Shown: in pieces, positions 1 to 8,074 of the stretch
How the letters are laid out: every line of letters begins with the position of its first letter
Position numbering within the stretch: position 1 is the first letter of the stretch
Assembly: GCA_902363535.1 (NCBI GenBank)
Contig: CABJAE010000009.1
Location: 42,010-106,009, forward strand
DNA length: 64,000 nucleotides
Direction: 5' to 3'
Source: Peptoniphilaceae bacterium
GTDB taxonomy: Bacteria; Bacillota; Clostridia; Tissierellales; Peptoniphilaceae
Program-made: the position numbers and the translations under genes
Notes under the pieces: model-generated
Database searches by the model: none
Told to the model about the DNA's origin: nothing
Seen by the model: only the letters and a program-made list of their open reading frames with translations

Positions 1-131
1 ATGAATTTTTCCATGAGGTCCACGAGCTTCAGCATTTCCTCGTTTCGATCCTTTTTATTGACTTTCTTTAAAATAACATCGACGCCGAGTCCGGCTGCTT
101 TTCGTGCCGATGCGTGTGTTAATTTACCCAT
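1..131 (-). CDS. Partial protein, possibly N-terminus of a radical SAM protein
   Basis: Only the first 43 codons are inside the window; the gene runs off the left edge. The start at 131 follows a GGAGG site overlapping the stop region of the upstream DUF308 gene, two bases away, so the two are probably co-transcribed. The visible peptide is basic and helical (starts MGKLTHASARKAAG, then VILKKVNKKDRNEEMLKLVD). From memory this resembles the helical leader of a Firmicutes radical SAM family that has an IDKDPEENL-KLLD type segment, but the cysteine cluster that would prove it is not in view. The function is therefore a guess. Confidence 0.55.
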   Translation of the reverse strand, partial: MGKLTHASARKAAGLGVDVILKKVNKKDRNEEMLKLVDLMEKF

Positions 132-133
132 AT

Positions 134-673
134 TTACCTCCTAAAGGTGGAAACGGTGCACTGCACAACGAAGAGATTGAGCAGACCATCGATCATTAAG
201 TTTAGCCCCACCAACATGACCAGGGCTCCCGTGGCTTGGGTCGGCTTCATAAAGAGCAAGACCCCGCAGGCGGCGGTCAACAAAGCCATAATCAACAGCA
301 TGCGCCAGCGCCTGATGCCCATGCGCCGCGCATCCAAGGCCGTTTGCACCCTGAGCAGGGCATCCAGAATCATAAACAGGCCGATTGCGATGACGACGAT
401 GTCCAGAAGCTGATTCGTCCGAAACAGCATGACCAGCCCCAACAGGGCCGAGGCGATGCCCATGGCGAAGTCGAACTGAAAGGCAAGCTCCATGGAATCC
501 GGCGAGAAGTAGCCCACCAGCTTGACGATGCCGAAGAGCACGAGCAAGACGCCGATGATCTTGAAAAAGACGTCGGCGGCCATGTTCGGCCATATTAAGA
601 GCATGGCACCTAAGAAAATCAGCCCGACGGAAAACAGGGTGTACATTTGCCTAACTTTTTTTAATCGTTTCAT
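134..673 (-). CDS. DUF308/HdeD-like membrane protein
   Basis: This 179-residue protein consists of about six hydrophobic segments arranged in pairs with short basic loops, for example residues 11-30, 34-52, 65-85 and 90-107. That is the layout of the DUF308 (HdeD-like) family, whose E. coli member is an acid-resistance membrane protein; the biochemical role of the family is not established. The start at 673 is preceded by GGAGGTG at five bases. It lies just upstream of the partial gene at the window edge and downstream of the pyrophosphatase terminator, so it starts a separate transcript. Confidence 0.75.
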   Translation of the reverse strand: MKRLKKVRQMYTLFSVGLIFLGAMLLIWPNMAADVFFKIIGVLLVLFGIVKLVGYFSPDSMELAFQFDFAMGIASALLGLVMLFRTNQLLDIVVIAIGLFMILDALLRVQTALDARRMGIRRWRMLLIMALLTAACGVLLFMKPTQATGALVMLVGLNLMIDGLLNLFVVQCTVSTFRR

Positions 674-697
674 TGACTCACCTCCACCTTTATCCTA

Positions 698-727
698 TCT
701 ATAAAAGCCCCGTTTTCGTACATGCAA
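698..727 (-). promoter_or_regulatory. Possible promoter of the DUF308 gene
   Basis: On the minus strand TTGCAT (722-727) and TATAGA (698-703) are separated by 18 bases, 25 bases upstream of the start codon. The -35 match is poor, and the site overlaps the T-tract of the neighbouring terminator. Confidence 0.35.
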
Positions 728-760
728 AAAAGACAAAGTGTTCGAAATCTAAACACTTTG
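725..760 (-). terminator. Rho-independent terminator after ppaC
   Basis: A perfect 9-bp stem (CAAAGTGTT / AACACTTTG at 734-742 and 752-760) with a 9-base loop is followed on the minus strand by a run of T. It lies about 75 bases beyond the pyrophosphatase stop codon. Confidence 0.85.
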
Positions 761-835
761 CCTTAATTGTCTTATAAATTTAGTAATTTACGCCCTTTTT
801 TCATTGGCACGGAGGAAAAATCCGCCCCGCTTCCC

Positions 836-2467
836 TTAACGGCTTTCGCTCACGGCGGCGCCGAGCTTGGGCACCATTTGCTTCTTTCGGGACAGGAGCC
901 CTTTTGCCGTAAATTTGTCTCCTTCAAGGGCCGCGCCGAATTGCCGGGCCAGGGCTTCTTTAAAGTCGCCGACGACGATGACCTCGGAAAGCTCGCTGAA
1001 AATGTCGGTAATCATTAAGACGTAAGACGACGCATCTTCTTTTTGAATGTAAGCCTCCATGGCCGCCTTCAGCTCCGTTTCCACCGAGGCGATGCTCTCT
1101 AAATCCATGGTAAAGATCTGGCTTATACGCACCACTCGTCCGTCGAAGGTAAAGTTTTTTACGTCGGTATTTAAGAGCTCTTCCGGCTTTTTCCCTTCCA
1201 AACCGGTGCCTGCTTTGAACATTTTCATGGCGAAATCCTCCACGTCCAGGGCGGCGATTTTGCTCATTTTATCTAAAATGTAGCGGTCTGTGGCTGTGGA
1301 CGTGGGGGAGCGGAACAGGAGCGTGTCGGAAATAATGGCGGCGCACAAAAGCCCGGCCACGCGCTTCGACGGCACGATGCCGTTTTCGAAATACATTTTC
1401 GAGACGATGGTGGCGGTGGAGCCCACGGGTTCGTTTCGGAAGTAAATAGGCGATGCGGTCGCCACATTGGCCACTCGGTGATGGTCCACGATCTGCAGAA
1501 TTTCCGCGCTGTCCAAGTCGTCGATGGATTGATTGCGCTCGTTGTGATCCACGAGAATGATCTTCTTCTTTAAATCCGTAATCAAATGGTAGCGGGAAAT
1601 GCTCCCGATGACCCGATGTTTGTCGTCTAAGACGGGATAGGAGCGGAAGCGGGATTCCGCCATTTTCTCCCGCACCTCGTCGATTAAATCGTCTTTATGA
1701 AAGACCACCAGATTTTCTTTCGTCATGACGTGGCCGATGGGCACGGCCTGAGGCAAAATCCGCGCCACCATGAAGGTGGAAAGGCCCGTAGAAATCACGG
1801 CCACATTTCGCTCTTTCGCCAGGGCCAACAGGTTCTCGTCCAATTCAGTGGAGATGGTGAGAATCAAAAGGGAGACATTTTTCTCAATGGAGGCCTTTTG
1901 ATCGTCCACGTCGTCGCCGACGATGACCACGTCTCCTTCCTCGATAAGGTTTTGATTCTTAATGGCTTTAATGGCCATCTTCCCGGTCAGAGGCCGCGGC
2001 ACCTCCGGCAAATGGAGCCACCGGCCCTTTAAAACGTCCTTGATATTTTCCAGGCCCGTGTCCGAGCGGCCCATGATGCGATCGTCCCAAATTTCCATGT
2101 AGGAAGCGGCGATATTCGAAAGGCTAACGATACCGACTAAATTTTCCTCCCCGTCCACCACGGGCAGAGAAGACATATTGTTTTTCTGCATAATTTCCAT
2201 GGCGCCGGCCATGGAAAGTTCGGGATTCACGCAGTAGGCCCCGTCCATATCCAGGTCGCGAATTTGCGGCGTAATGGACGTCTTGAGCCGCGGCGCCTCC
2301 ACGCCGAAGTAATTCAAGACGAAGGCCGTTTCCCGACTGATTTCCCCTAAGCGAATGGGCTCCGCCTGATGGCCCGTTTTGTTTTTCAATTCCGCCAGAG
2401 CGATGGCCGATGCGATGCTGTCCGTGTCCGGATTCTTGTGTCCGGTAATGTAAATTTTATTCTTCAT
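836..2467 (-). CDS. ppaC: Manganese-dependent inorganic pyrophosphatase with CBS-DRTGG regulatory insert
   Basis: Family II pyrophosphatases hydrolyse cytoplasmic PPi to phosphate using Mn/Co. The metal-site motif GHKNPDTDS is at residues 9-17 (H10, D14, D16), followed by a DHNERNQ motif near 310, DHHRVANV near 332 and the C-terminal SRKKQ substrate motif. Between about residues 65 and 300 there is a CBS domain, a DRTGG-like domain and a second CBS domain, so this is the nucleotide-regulated CBS-PPase type (in this family AMP/ADP inhibit and ATP or ApnA activate). Length 543 aa is typical. The start at 2467 was chosen over a longer frame because GGAGG sits six bases upstream and the protein then begins directly with the first strand (MKNKIYITGHKNPD). 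It appears monocistronic with its own terminator. Confidence 0.95.
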   Translation of the reverse strand: MKNKIYITGHKNPDTDSIASAIALAELKNKTGHQAEPIRLGEISRETAFVLNYFGVEAPRLKTSITPQIRDLDMDGAYCVNPELSMAGAMEIMQKNNMSSLPVVDGEENLVGIVSLSNIAASYMEIWDDRIMGRSDTGLENIKDVLKGRWLHLPEVPRPLTGKMAIKAIKNQNLIEEGDVVIVGDDVDDQKASIEKNVSLLILTISTELDENLLALAKERNVAVISTGLSTFMVARILPQAVPIGHVMTKENLVVFHKDDLIDEVREKMAESRFRSYPVLDDKHRVIGSISRYHLITDLKKKIILVDHNERNQSIDDLDSAEILQIVDHHRVANVATASPIYFRNEPVGSTATIVSKMYFENGIVPSKRVAGLLCAAIISDTLLFRSPTSTATDRYILDKMSKIAALDVEDFAMKMFKAGTGLEGKKPEELLNTDVKNFTFDGRVVRISQIFTMDLESIASVETELKAAMEAYIQKEDASSYVLMITDIFSELSEVIVVGDFKEALARQFGAALEGDKFTAKGLLSRKKQMVPKLGAAVSESR

Positions 2468-2486
2468 AAACCCTCCAAGTTCGGCT

Positions 2487-2495
2487 ATTATACCA
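2487..2495 (-). promoter_or_regulatory. Extended -10 promoter of ppaC
   Basis: The minus strand reads TGGTATAAT (TGN plus consensus -10 at 2487-2492), 20 bases before the start codon. No convincing -35 box is present, as is common for extended -10 promoters. Confidence 0.55.
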
Positions 2496-2694
2496 CGATT
2501 TTTTCTCCCTTCGCCGCGAAAAAATCCCCTTGGCGGGAAAATTTCCACAACAAAAAAGCCCGATCCGCCACCGGGGGCGCGTGATCGATAAAGCCATCAT
2601 TCACTAATATATAGTATAATTGAAAAATAAGGATGTGCATCGCCCTTTAAAATTTCGTCCCGTCAACTTTTCATGGAACATTCGGAGGTCTTCG

Positions 2695-3183
2695 ATGAAA
2701 AAAAAGATTTTTCTTGCCGGCATCATTCTATCCGCCATCTTATTGATCCTCGTGGAATCTAATCCGAATAAAAGGGTGCGCATGAAAGAGGTCAGGCAAT
2801 TTACAGAAACCATGTGCCTGTCCGACGAACATATAAAAGATTTAAAGTTCTACTTTCGAAGGCCCACTTTGAGGGCGGAGATGGTCTATGAGGGTCCCTT
2901 GGAAAAAGAAAAACTGATCTCCATTATGAAGGATTTTAAGGACTTAGTCGATGTGGAATTCATGCAAAAAATCGGCGATAACTATTGGGACGGCGCTCGA
3001 CCCTCCGATTTTGAGTTGTACATTTATTCCGACAAAGATAAAGAGGGAAATGATTACGATTACTTGATTTACAGTCAATACAATAAGACGTACAGATCCG
3101 ATGAAAATCCCGACAATATTGACGGCTATAAGACTTGGACGATCTCCGGCGCAGAAAATGAAGGGGTACTATATAAGGATTAA
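2695..3183 (+). CDS. Hypothetical membrane-anchored or secreted protein
   Basis: I do not recognise this 162-residue protein. It begins MKKKIFLAGIILSAILLILV, a basic tip followed by one hydrophobic segment and no lipobox cysteine, so it is either secreted or anchored by its N-terminus with the rest outside. The remainder is polar and rich in Asp, Tyr and Lys, ending with several YDYLIYSQYNK-type strands. The start at 2695 is chosen because GGAGG lies six bases upstream; the frame is open for 25 more codons without a ribosome site. It stands alone, with a TATAAT at 2615-2620 upstream and a strong terminator immediately after. Confidence 0.7.
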   Translation: MKKKIFLAGIILSAILLILVESNPNKRVRMKEVRQFTETMCLSDEHIKDLKFYFRRPTLRAEMVYEGPLEKEKLISIMKDFKDLVDVEFMQKIGDNYWDGARPSDFELYIYSDKDKEGNDYDYLIYSQYNKTYRSDENPDNIDGYKTWTISGAENEGVLYKD

Positions 3184-3192
3184 ATCGATCAG

Positions 3193-3218
3193 AACCACCG
3201 CCATCCGGTGGTTTTTTT
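3193..3218 (+). terminator. Terminator after the hypothetical secreted protein
   Basis: AACCACCG / CGGTGGTT forms an 8-bp stem with a five-base loop, followed by seven T. It starts nine bases after the stop codon. Confidence 0.9.
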
Positions 3219-3232
3219 CATGGAAAAGCACA

Positions 3233-3266
3233 CAAAAAAGCCCGACCCCGCAGGATCGGACTTTTT
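3233..3266 (-). terminator. Terminator of the ACAD-fusion/flavodiiron operon
   Basis: On the minus strand AGTCCGATCC pairs with GGTCGGGCT (two G-T pairs), then six T follow. It lies about ten bases after the flavodiiron stop codon. Confidence 0.85.
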
Positions 3267-3276
3267 AATCTAAAGT

Positions 3277-4512
3277 TTATGCTTGTGCTTTTTCTTTTTC
3301 TTCCTTGATTTTTTCGAAGGATTCCATAATGGAATCAGCCAAGGCATCCAATTCTTTTTCCGTGGAGTCGTTCAGGGAAGAAGTAACGGTGACTTCGCCG
3401 CCCAAGGTATCCATGAGTTTCATGTTCTTGTCCAGGAATTCTTCCATGAGGGTACCGGCTTGGGGTGTCCATGTGCCGTTTTCGATAATGCCGACGGTGC
3501 GGTTTTGCAGGTTCAGCATGCGAATTTCGTCCAGGAATTGGTGCATAACGGGATAGATTTCCAGGTTATAGGTTACCGATGCCAAGACGATGTGGCTCAG
3601 GCGGAAAGCTTCCGATACCAGGTAGCTGACGTGGGTTTTGGACACGTCGTACATGTGGATGTTGGTCATGCCCCGTTCGCAAAGCTTGGTAGCCAGGCAT
3701 TGTGCGGCGTATTCCGTGTTGCCGTACATGGAGGCGTAAACCAAGAGCACGCCGTCTTCTTCCGGTTCGTAGCGGGACCATTTGTCGTATTTTTCGATGA
3801 AGTAGCCCAGATCTTCTCTCCAGACCGGTCCGTGCAAGGGGCAGATCATCTTAATGTCGATGGTGCCGGCTTTTTTCAGAAGGTCTTGAACGTGGGGGCC
3901 GTACTTACCGACGATGTTGGTCAGGTAGCGGCGGGCGTCGTCGATCCAATCGCGATCGAAGTTCACTTCATCGGCAAAGAGCTTGCCGTCCAATGCGCCG
4001 AAGGATCCGAAAGCGTCGGCGGAGAAGAGGACGCCGTTGGTGGTATCGAAGCTGACCATGGCTTCAGGCCAGTGAACCATGGGCGCTGCGACCCAGGTAA
4101 TTTCGTGTTGACCGAAGCTCATGGCGTCTCCTTCGGCTACTTCGATTTCCTTGCCGTCGACGTCAAATCCGAATTGGCGCATCATCATGAAGGCCCGTTC
4201 GTTGGAAATGACTTTGGCGTTGGGGTAGCGAATCAACACTTCGTCCAGGGATGCGGCGTGGTCCGGTTCCAAGTGATTGATGATTACATAGTCCAGATCT
4301 CTGCCGTCCAAGACGTGTTCGATGTTGTTTAAGAATTCCCGGCATACAGCCCAGTCTACCGTATCGAAGAGGACGGTTTTTTCGTCCATGAGCAGATAGG
4401 AGTTGTAGCTGACGCCGCGGGGAATCGGGTGAATATTTTCAAACAGGTGCAGGCGGTGTTCGTTGGCGCCTACCCAGTATAAATCTTCGGTTACTTTTCT
4501 TACGGTATACAT
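3277..4512 (-). CDS. fprA: Flavodiiron protein (A-type flavoprotein)
   Basis: Flavodiiron proteins reduce O2 to water or NO to N2O in anaerobes, receiving electrons usually from rubredoxin. The N-terminal metallo-beta-lactamase-like domain has the complete diiron ligand set: H80, E82, D84, H85 (NHLEPDH), H147 (MVHWPEA), D166 (SADAFG) and a histidine near 228 (PLHGPVW). A flavodoxin domain starts near residue 255 with the FMN loop YASMYGNTEYA. The length of 411 aa is the usual two-domain class A form. It lies 17 bases downstream of the ACAD-EtfA-rubredoxin fusion, and that gene's rubredoxin domain is the obvious electron donor, so I infer an oxygen-detoxifying pair. Confidence 0.93.
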   Translation of the reverse strand: MYTVRKVTEDLYWVGANEHRLHLFENIHPIPRGVSYNSYLLMDEKTVLFDTVDWAVCREFLNNIEHVLDGRDLDYVIINHLEPDHAASLDEVLIRYPNAKVISNERAFMMMRQFGFDVDGKEIEVAEGDAMSFGQHEITWVAAPMVHWPEAMVSFDTTNGVLFSADAFGSFGALDGKLFADEVNFDRDWIDDARRYLTNIVGKYGPHVQDLLKKAGTIDIKMICPLHGPVWREDLGYFIEKYDKWSRYEPEEDGVLLVYASMYGNTEYAAQCLATKLCERGMTNIHMYDVSKTHVSYLVSEAFRLSHIVLASVTYNLEIYPVMHQFLDEIRMLNLQNRTVGIIENGTWTPQAGTLMEEFLDKNMKLMDTLGGEVTVTSSLNDSTEKELDALADSIMESFEKIKEEKEKAQA

Positions 4513-4529
4513 TACTTACCTCCTAATGC

Positions 4530-6458
4530 TTATTTAAAGGTACGGTCTTCGGGGAAATCGACCTTGATGAAATTGTCTTTTTCTTCGCCGCATTTCGGGC
4601 AGATGTATTCTTCAGGCAATTTGTCGAAGGGCGTTCCTTCTTCGATTTCGCTTTCTTCGTCGCCGCGTTCGGGATTGTATTCGTAGCCGCAGCCTTGGCA
4701 GACGTAGATGTCGTCCTTCGGTGCAGTCTTTCTCGGTTTGGAACGTTTCATCTTGACCATTTCAGGTGCTTCGCCCTTGCCTTCCGTACCCAGTGCTTCG
4801 ATAATCAGAGGCGCAACTTCTTCGATGTCGCCGACGATGCCGTAGTCGCAGTTTTTGAAGATCATGGCGTTGGGGGCATTGTTAATGGCCACGATGGTGG
4901 CGGCGTCTTTAATGCCCTTCAAGTGTTGGCCGGCACCGGAGATACCGCAGGCTACATAAAGGTTGCCGCGGAATTTTTGACCGGACATACCGACGTAACG
5001 TTCGATAGGAAGAACCTTGTCGGTTTCTGCGACGGGACGGGAAGAACCGATGGCGGCGCCGAATGCGCGTGCCAAATCTTCGGCCAGTTCTTTGTTTCCG
5101 TTAAAGCCTTTACCCATGGAGACCACCCGTTCGGAGTCGACGATGGGCGTCATCAAGTCGATGCCGACGCTGAAGTCGTAACCGTCTTTTTCCAGAGCGG
5201 CGATGAGGTTCTTGACGTTTTCTTCTTGATTGTCGCTGTCGAAAATTTCTTTCTTGCGCACGCCGGTGATGGGGCCTTTGCCCGCTTTCTTCTTGCCGCC
5301 GCCGGAAGAACGTGCGGCCTTGCCGATAATATTGGCTGCGATGACGACGCGTTGAATTTCGTTGGTACCTTCGTAGATGGTGGTAATCTTCGCATCTCTG
5401 TAAGCGCGTTCAACTTCCATGCCCTTCATGAAGCCGCTGCCGCCGTAAATTTGCAGGGCGTCGTTGACCACTTCGAGGGCGATGTCTGAGGCAAACATCT
5501 TCGCTTCAGCTGCTTGGAGGCCATAGCGTTCGCCGTTGGTCTTCATTTCAGCTGCACGATAGACTAAGAGACGTGCGGCGTCGATCTTCGTGTACATGTC
5601 GGCGAGCTTAAAGGAAATGCCTTGATTGGCTGCCAAGGGTTGACCGAATTGAATCCGTTCCTTGGAATAAGCCAGGGCGTGTTCGTAAGCCCCTTGAGCG
5701 ATACCTAAAGCTTGTGCGGCGATGCCGATGCGGCCGCCGTCCAAGGTGGCCATGGCGATGTTGAAGCCCTTGCCTTCTTTACCTAAGAGGTTTTCTTTCG
5801 GTACGCGGACATTGTTGAAGTGAAGTTCCGCCGTGGTGGAGGAACGAATGCCCAATTTGTCGTAGTGATCGGAAAAGGTGAAGCCTTCGAAATCTTTTTC
5901 TACGATAAAGGCACTGATGCCGTGGGTGCCGATGCCCGGTGTGGTAACGGCAAAGACGACGTAAGTGTCTGCGGCAGGCGCATTGGTGATGAAAATCTTT
6001 TGGCCGTTTAAAATGTAGTGATCTCCGTCTAAAACAGCGGTGGTTTCCGTTTCACCGGCGTCGGATCCGGCATTGGTTTCCGTCAAGCCGAAGGCGCCGA
6101 GCTTTTCGCCCTTTGCCAAGGGAAGCAGATATTTTTGTTTTTGCTCTTCCGTTCCGAAGTGATCGATGGGATAAGTACCCAAGGAGGTGTGCGCCGATAA
6201 AATAACGCCGACGCCGCCATCCACGCGAGCCAGTTCTTCTACGGCAATGGCGTAGGAAATGACATCGGCTCCTGCGCCGCCGTATTCTTCGGCGGTGGGA
6301 AGACCCATAATGCCTAAATCAGCCATTTGGGCGACGATATCTTCCGGGAATTTGTTTTCGCGGTCAAGCTCAAAAGCGACCGGTGCGACAACGGTTTCCG
6401 CGAACTCGCGAACTTTCTTTCTAAGCGCCTCGTGCGCTTCATTGGTTTTAAATAACAT
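4530..6458 (-). CDS. Acyl-CoA dehydrogenase-EtfA domain-rubredoxin fusion
   Basis: The 642-residue protein has three parts. Residues 1-385 are a short-chain acyl-CoA dehydrogenase (FAD, butyryl-CoA type) with the catalytic-glutamate region IYEGTNEIQR. Residues about 395-575 match the C-terminal half of electron-transfer flavoprotein alpha, including the FAD motif VACGISGAGQHLKGI and NCDYGIVGD. Residues about 593-642 are a rubredoxin with two CxxC knuckles (CQGCG and CPKCG). The N-terminal half of EtfA and EtfB are missing here. Electrons could pass from acyl-CoA or a separate Etf through the FADs to rubredoxin and on to the flavodiiron protein encoded next. The start at 6458 is favoured by GGAGG four bases upstream; an ATG five codons earlier has none. 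Similar fusions are annotated in fusobacteria and clostridia. Confidence 0.9.
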   Translation of the reverse strand: MLFKTNEAHEALRKKVREFAETVVAPVAFELDRENKFPEDIVAQMADLGIMGLPTAEEYGGAGADVISYAIAVEELARVDGGVGVILSAHTSLGTYPIDHFGTEEQKQKYLLPLAKGEKLGAFGLTETNAGSDAGETETTAVLDGDHYILNGQKIFITNAPAADTYVVFAVTTPGIGTHGISAFIVEKDFEGFTFSDHYDKLGIRSSTTAELHFNNVRVPKENLLGKEGKGFNIAMATLDGGRIGIAAQALGIAQGAYEHALAYSKERIQFGQPLAANQGISFKLADMYTKIDAARLLVYRAAEMKTNGERYGLQAAEAKMFASDIALEVVNDALQIYGGSGFMKGMEVERAYRDAKITTIYEGTNEIQRVVIAANIIGKAARSSGGGKKKAGKGPITGVRKKEIFDSDNQEENVKNLIAALEKDGYDFSVGIDLMTPIVDSERVVSMGKGFNGNKELAEDLARAFGAAIGSSRPVAETDKVLPIERYVGMSGQKFRGNLYVACGISGAGQHLKGIKDAATIVAINNAPNAMIFKNCDYGIVGDIEEVAPLIIEALGTEGKGEAPEMVKMKRSKPRKTAPKDDIYVCQGCGYEYNPERGDEESEIEEGTPFDKLPEEYICPKCGEEKDNFIKVDFPEDRTFK

Positions 6459-6543
6459 ATTTCCTCCTTGCAATCAATGACAGAGACGACAATGGATACG
6501 AACGGCCGAGAATAAGCCGGTACAGAAAACTGCACCTCTTGTG

Positions 6544-6581
6544 TATAGTTTTACTATAGCACAGGCTTTTACCGTTGTAAA
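6544..6581 (-). promoter_or_regulatory. Promoter with overlapping inverted repeat upstream of the ACAD fusion
   Basis: Minus-strand TTTACA (6576-6581) and TATAGT (6553-6558) are spaced by exactly 17 bases, about 95 bases before the start codon. The -10 box is one arm of an inverted repeat TATAGT-TTT-ACTATA (6544-6558), a position suited to an operator. Confidence 0.65.
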
Positions 6582-6948
6582 GGCATTCCACCTTTTGTTT
6601 TTTCGAAAAAATACAAAATTTCCCGATTATTTTCGCCCGTTCCCAAATCATGTATTAAGAAGTTACCCCACGACCTTGAATTTAAGCGGTCTTTTTTATA
6701 AAAACCGCGGAATCCGAAGACAAAAAGAAAACTTTTTCTCGAAGGCGCCCCATTTATTATTTCCCTTTTTTCACTTCATAAATACAAAATCCATCGTTCG
6801 GAAAAAATTTATCGACATTGTACTTTGCATTTTTCCCTTAATTTACGTGATTATTACCCATTTTTTATTTATTATTTTGTCGACCTTATTATTTCTCCCG
6901 AAAAGTAAATTTTCCGTTTTTCCCCTTCCCTTTTTGCCTTTCGCCGTC
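6582..6948. other. AT-rich intergenic spacer between ACAD operon and ldh
   Basis: This stretch of nearly 370 bases carries no credible gene. It is markedly AT-rich, with long T and A runs, compared with the GC-rich genes on both sides. I see no clear Rex-type palindrome or riboswitch in it. Short open frames across it lack ribosome sites and have biased composition. Confidence 0.6.
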
Positions 6949-6954
6949 TATAAT
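6949..6954 (+). promoter_or_regulatory. -10 box of ldh
   Basis: A consensus TATAAT lies 44 bases before the ldh start. The -35 position (6926-6931, TTCCCT) is weak. Confidence 0.5.
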
Positions 6955-6998
6955 AAAAATTAATTGAAAAGATAATAACGATTCAGGAGGTTCTTCAC

Positions 6999-7967
6999 AT
7001 GAGCAATATGATTCAAAACCCGAACGCAAAAGTAATTCTCGTCGGCGACGGTTCCGTCGGCTCTTCCTTCGCATTCGCCATGACCTTAAAGGGCCTGGGC
7101 CGCGAACTGGGCATCATCGACGTGAACACGAGAAAGGCCCAAGGCGACGCCATGGACTTAACCGCCGCCTTGACCTACAACTCCGCAAAAACCATTTACG
7201 CCGCCGAATACAGCGACTGCTCCGATGCGGACATCGTCGTACTTACCGCAGGCGCACCCCAAAAACCCGGCGAAACCCGCTTGGACCTCGTTCACAAGAA
7301 CCTGGCCATCGTGAAAGATGTCGTGGAACAAATCATGGAATCCGGCTTCAACGGCATCTTCCTCGTCGCCGCCAACCCGGTGGACATCTTGACCTACGCC
7401 GTACTCAAAATCTCCGGCTTCCCGAAAGAACGCGTTATCTCTTCCGGTACGTCCTTAGACTCCGCTCGCTTCTGCGACGAAATCGCTCGCTACCTGGATC
7501 TTGATCCCCGCGACGTTTCCGCCAGCATCATGGGCGAACACGGCGACACCTCCTTCCCCTTATGGAGCCAAGCTTCCATCGGCGGCCGCCACATCGACGA
7601 ATGGCTCGCCGACAAAACCGATGACATCGAAGGAGCCAAGAAGAAAATCTACACCGACGTTCGCGACAAGGCTTACCACATTATCGACGCCAAAGGCGCG
7701 ACCTACTATGGCGTCGCCACGGTCCTTGCAAAGATCTGCCGCATCATTATCGAAGACTCCCACTCCATTATTACCGTGGGCGCTTACCTTGAAGGCGAAT
7801 ACGGCTGCGAAGACATCTACATGGGCACCCCCGTCGTTCTGAGCCGAAGCGGCATCCAAAAAGTAATCGAAGTTCCCTTGAACGAAAAGGAACAAGAACA
7901 AATGCAAACTTCCTACAAGGCATTGAAGGAAGTTCAAGACCAAGGCATGGCAAAGCTCGGTTTCTAA
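6999..7967 (+). CDS. ldh: L-lactate dehydrogenase
   Basis: The enzyme reduces pyruvate to L-lactate with NADH in fermentation. Its Rossmann motif GDGSVGSS is at residues 16-23, the substrate and NAD residues lie in LTAGAPQKPGETRLDL and AANPVDILTYAVLKISG, and the catalytic histidine is in GEHGDTSFPLW (residues 179-189, H181). The 322-residue length is normal. The start follows AGGAGG at eight bases. The gene stands alone, divergent from the ACAD/flavodiiron operon, with its own terminator. Codons are strongly C-ending, suggesting high expression. Confidence 0.96.
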   Translation: MSNMIQNPNAKVILVGDGSVGSSFAFAMTLKGLGRELGIIDVNTRKAQGDAMDLTAALTYNSAKTIYAAEYSDCSDADIVVLTAGAPQKPGETRLDLVHKNLAIVKDVVEQIMESGFNGIFLVAANPVDILTYAVLKISGFPKERVISSGTSLDSARFCDEIARYLDLDPRDVSASIMGEHGDTSFPLWSQASIGGRHIDEWLADKTDDIEGAKKKIYTDVRDKAYHIIDAKGATYYGVATVLAKICRIIIEDSHSIITVGAYLEGEYGCEDIYMGTPVVLSRSGIQKVIEVPLNEKEQEQMQTSYKALKEVQDQGMAKLGF

Positions 7968-7998
7968 TCGAGCCACATACGACTCCTTAGAAAATGAA

Positions 7999-8024
7999 AA
8001 AGCGTCCCGCGGGGCGCTTTTTTT
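7999..8024 (+). terminator. Terminator of ldh
   Basis: AAGCGTCCC pairs with GGGGCGCTT and is followed by a T-run, 30 bases after the ldh stop. Confidence 0.88.
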
Positions 8025-8035
8025 ATATTAAAAAT

Positions 8036-8062
8036 CAAAAAACGAGCACCGAATGATGCCCG
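8036..8062 (-). terminator. Terminator of the glycogen operon
   Basis: On the minus strand ACGGGCA and TGCTCGT pair (one G-T) around an eight-base loop and are followed by six T, 13 bases after the pullulanase stop. It faces the ldh terminator. Confidence 0.8.
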
Positions 8063-8074
8063 TTTATTCGACTT

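Noticed and set aside
2545..2580. Hairpin with T-run on the minus strand upstream of ppaC
   Set aside because: No minus-strand gene ends there, and the pairing is imperfect.
6541..6963. Plus-strand frame of 140 codons upstream of ldh
   Set aside because: It overlaps the opposite-strand promoter and an AT-rich spacer, has no ribosome site, and shows no domain-like pattern.
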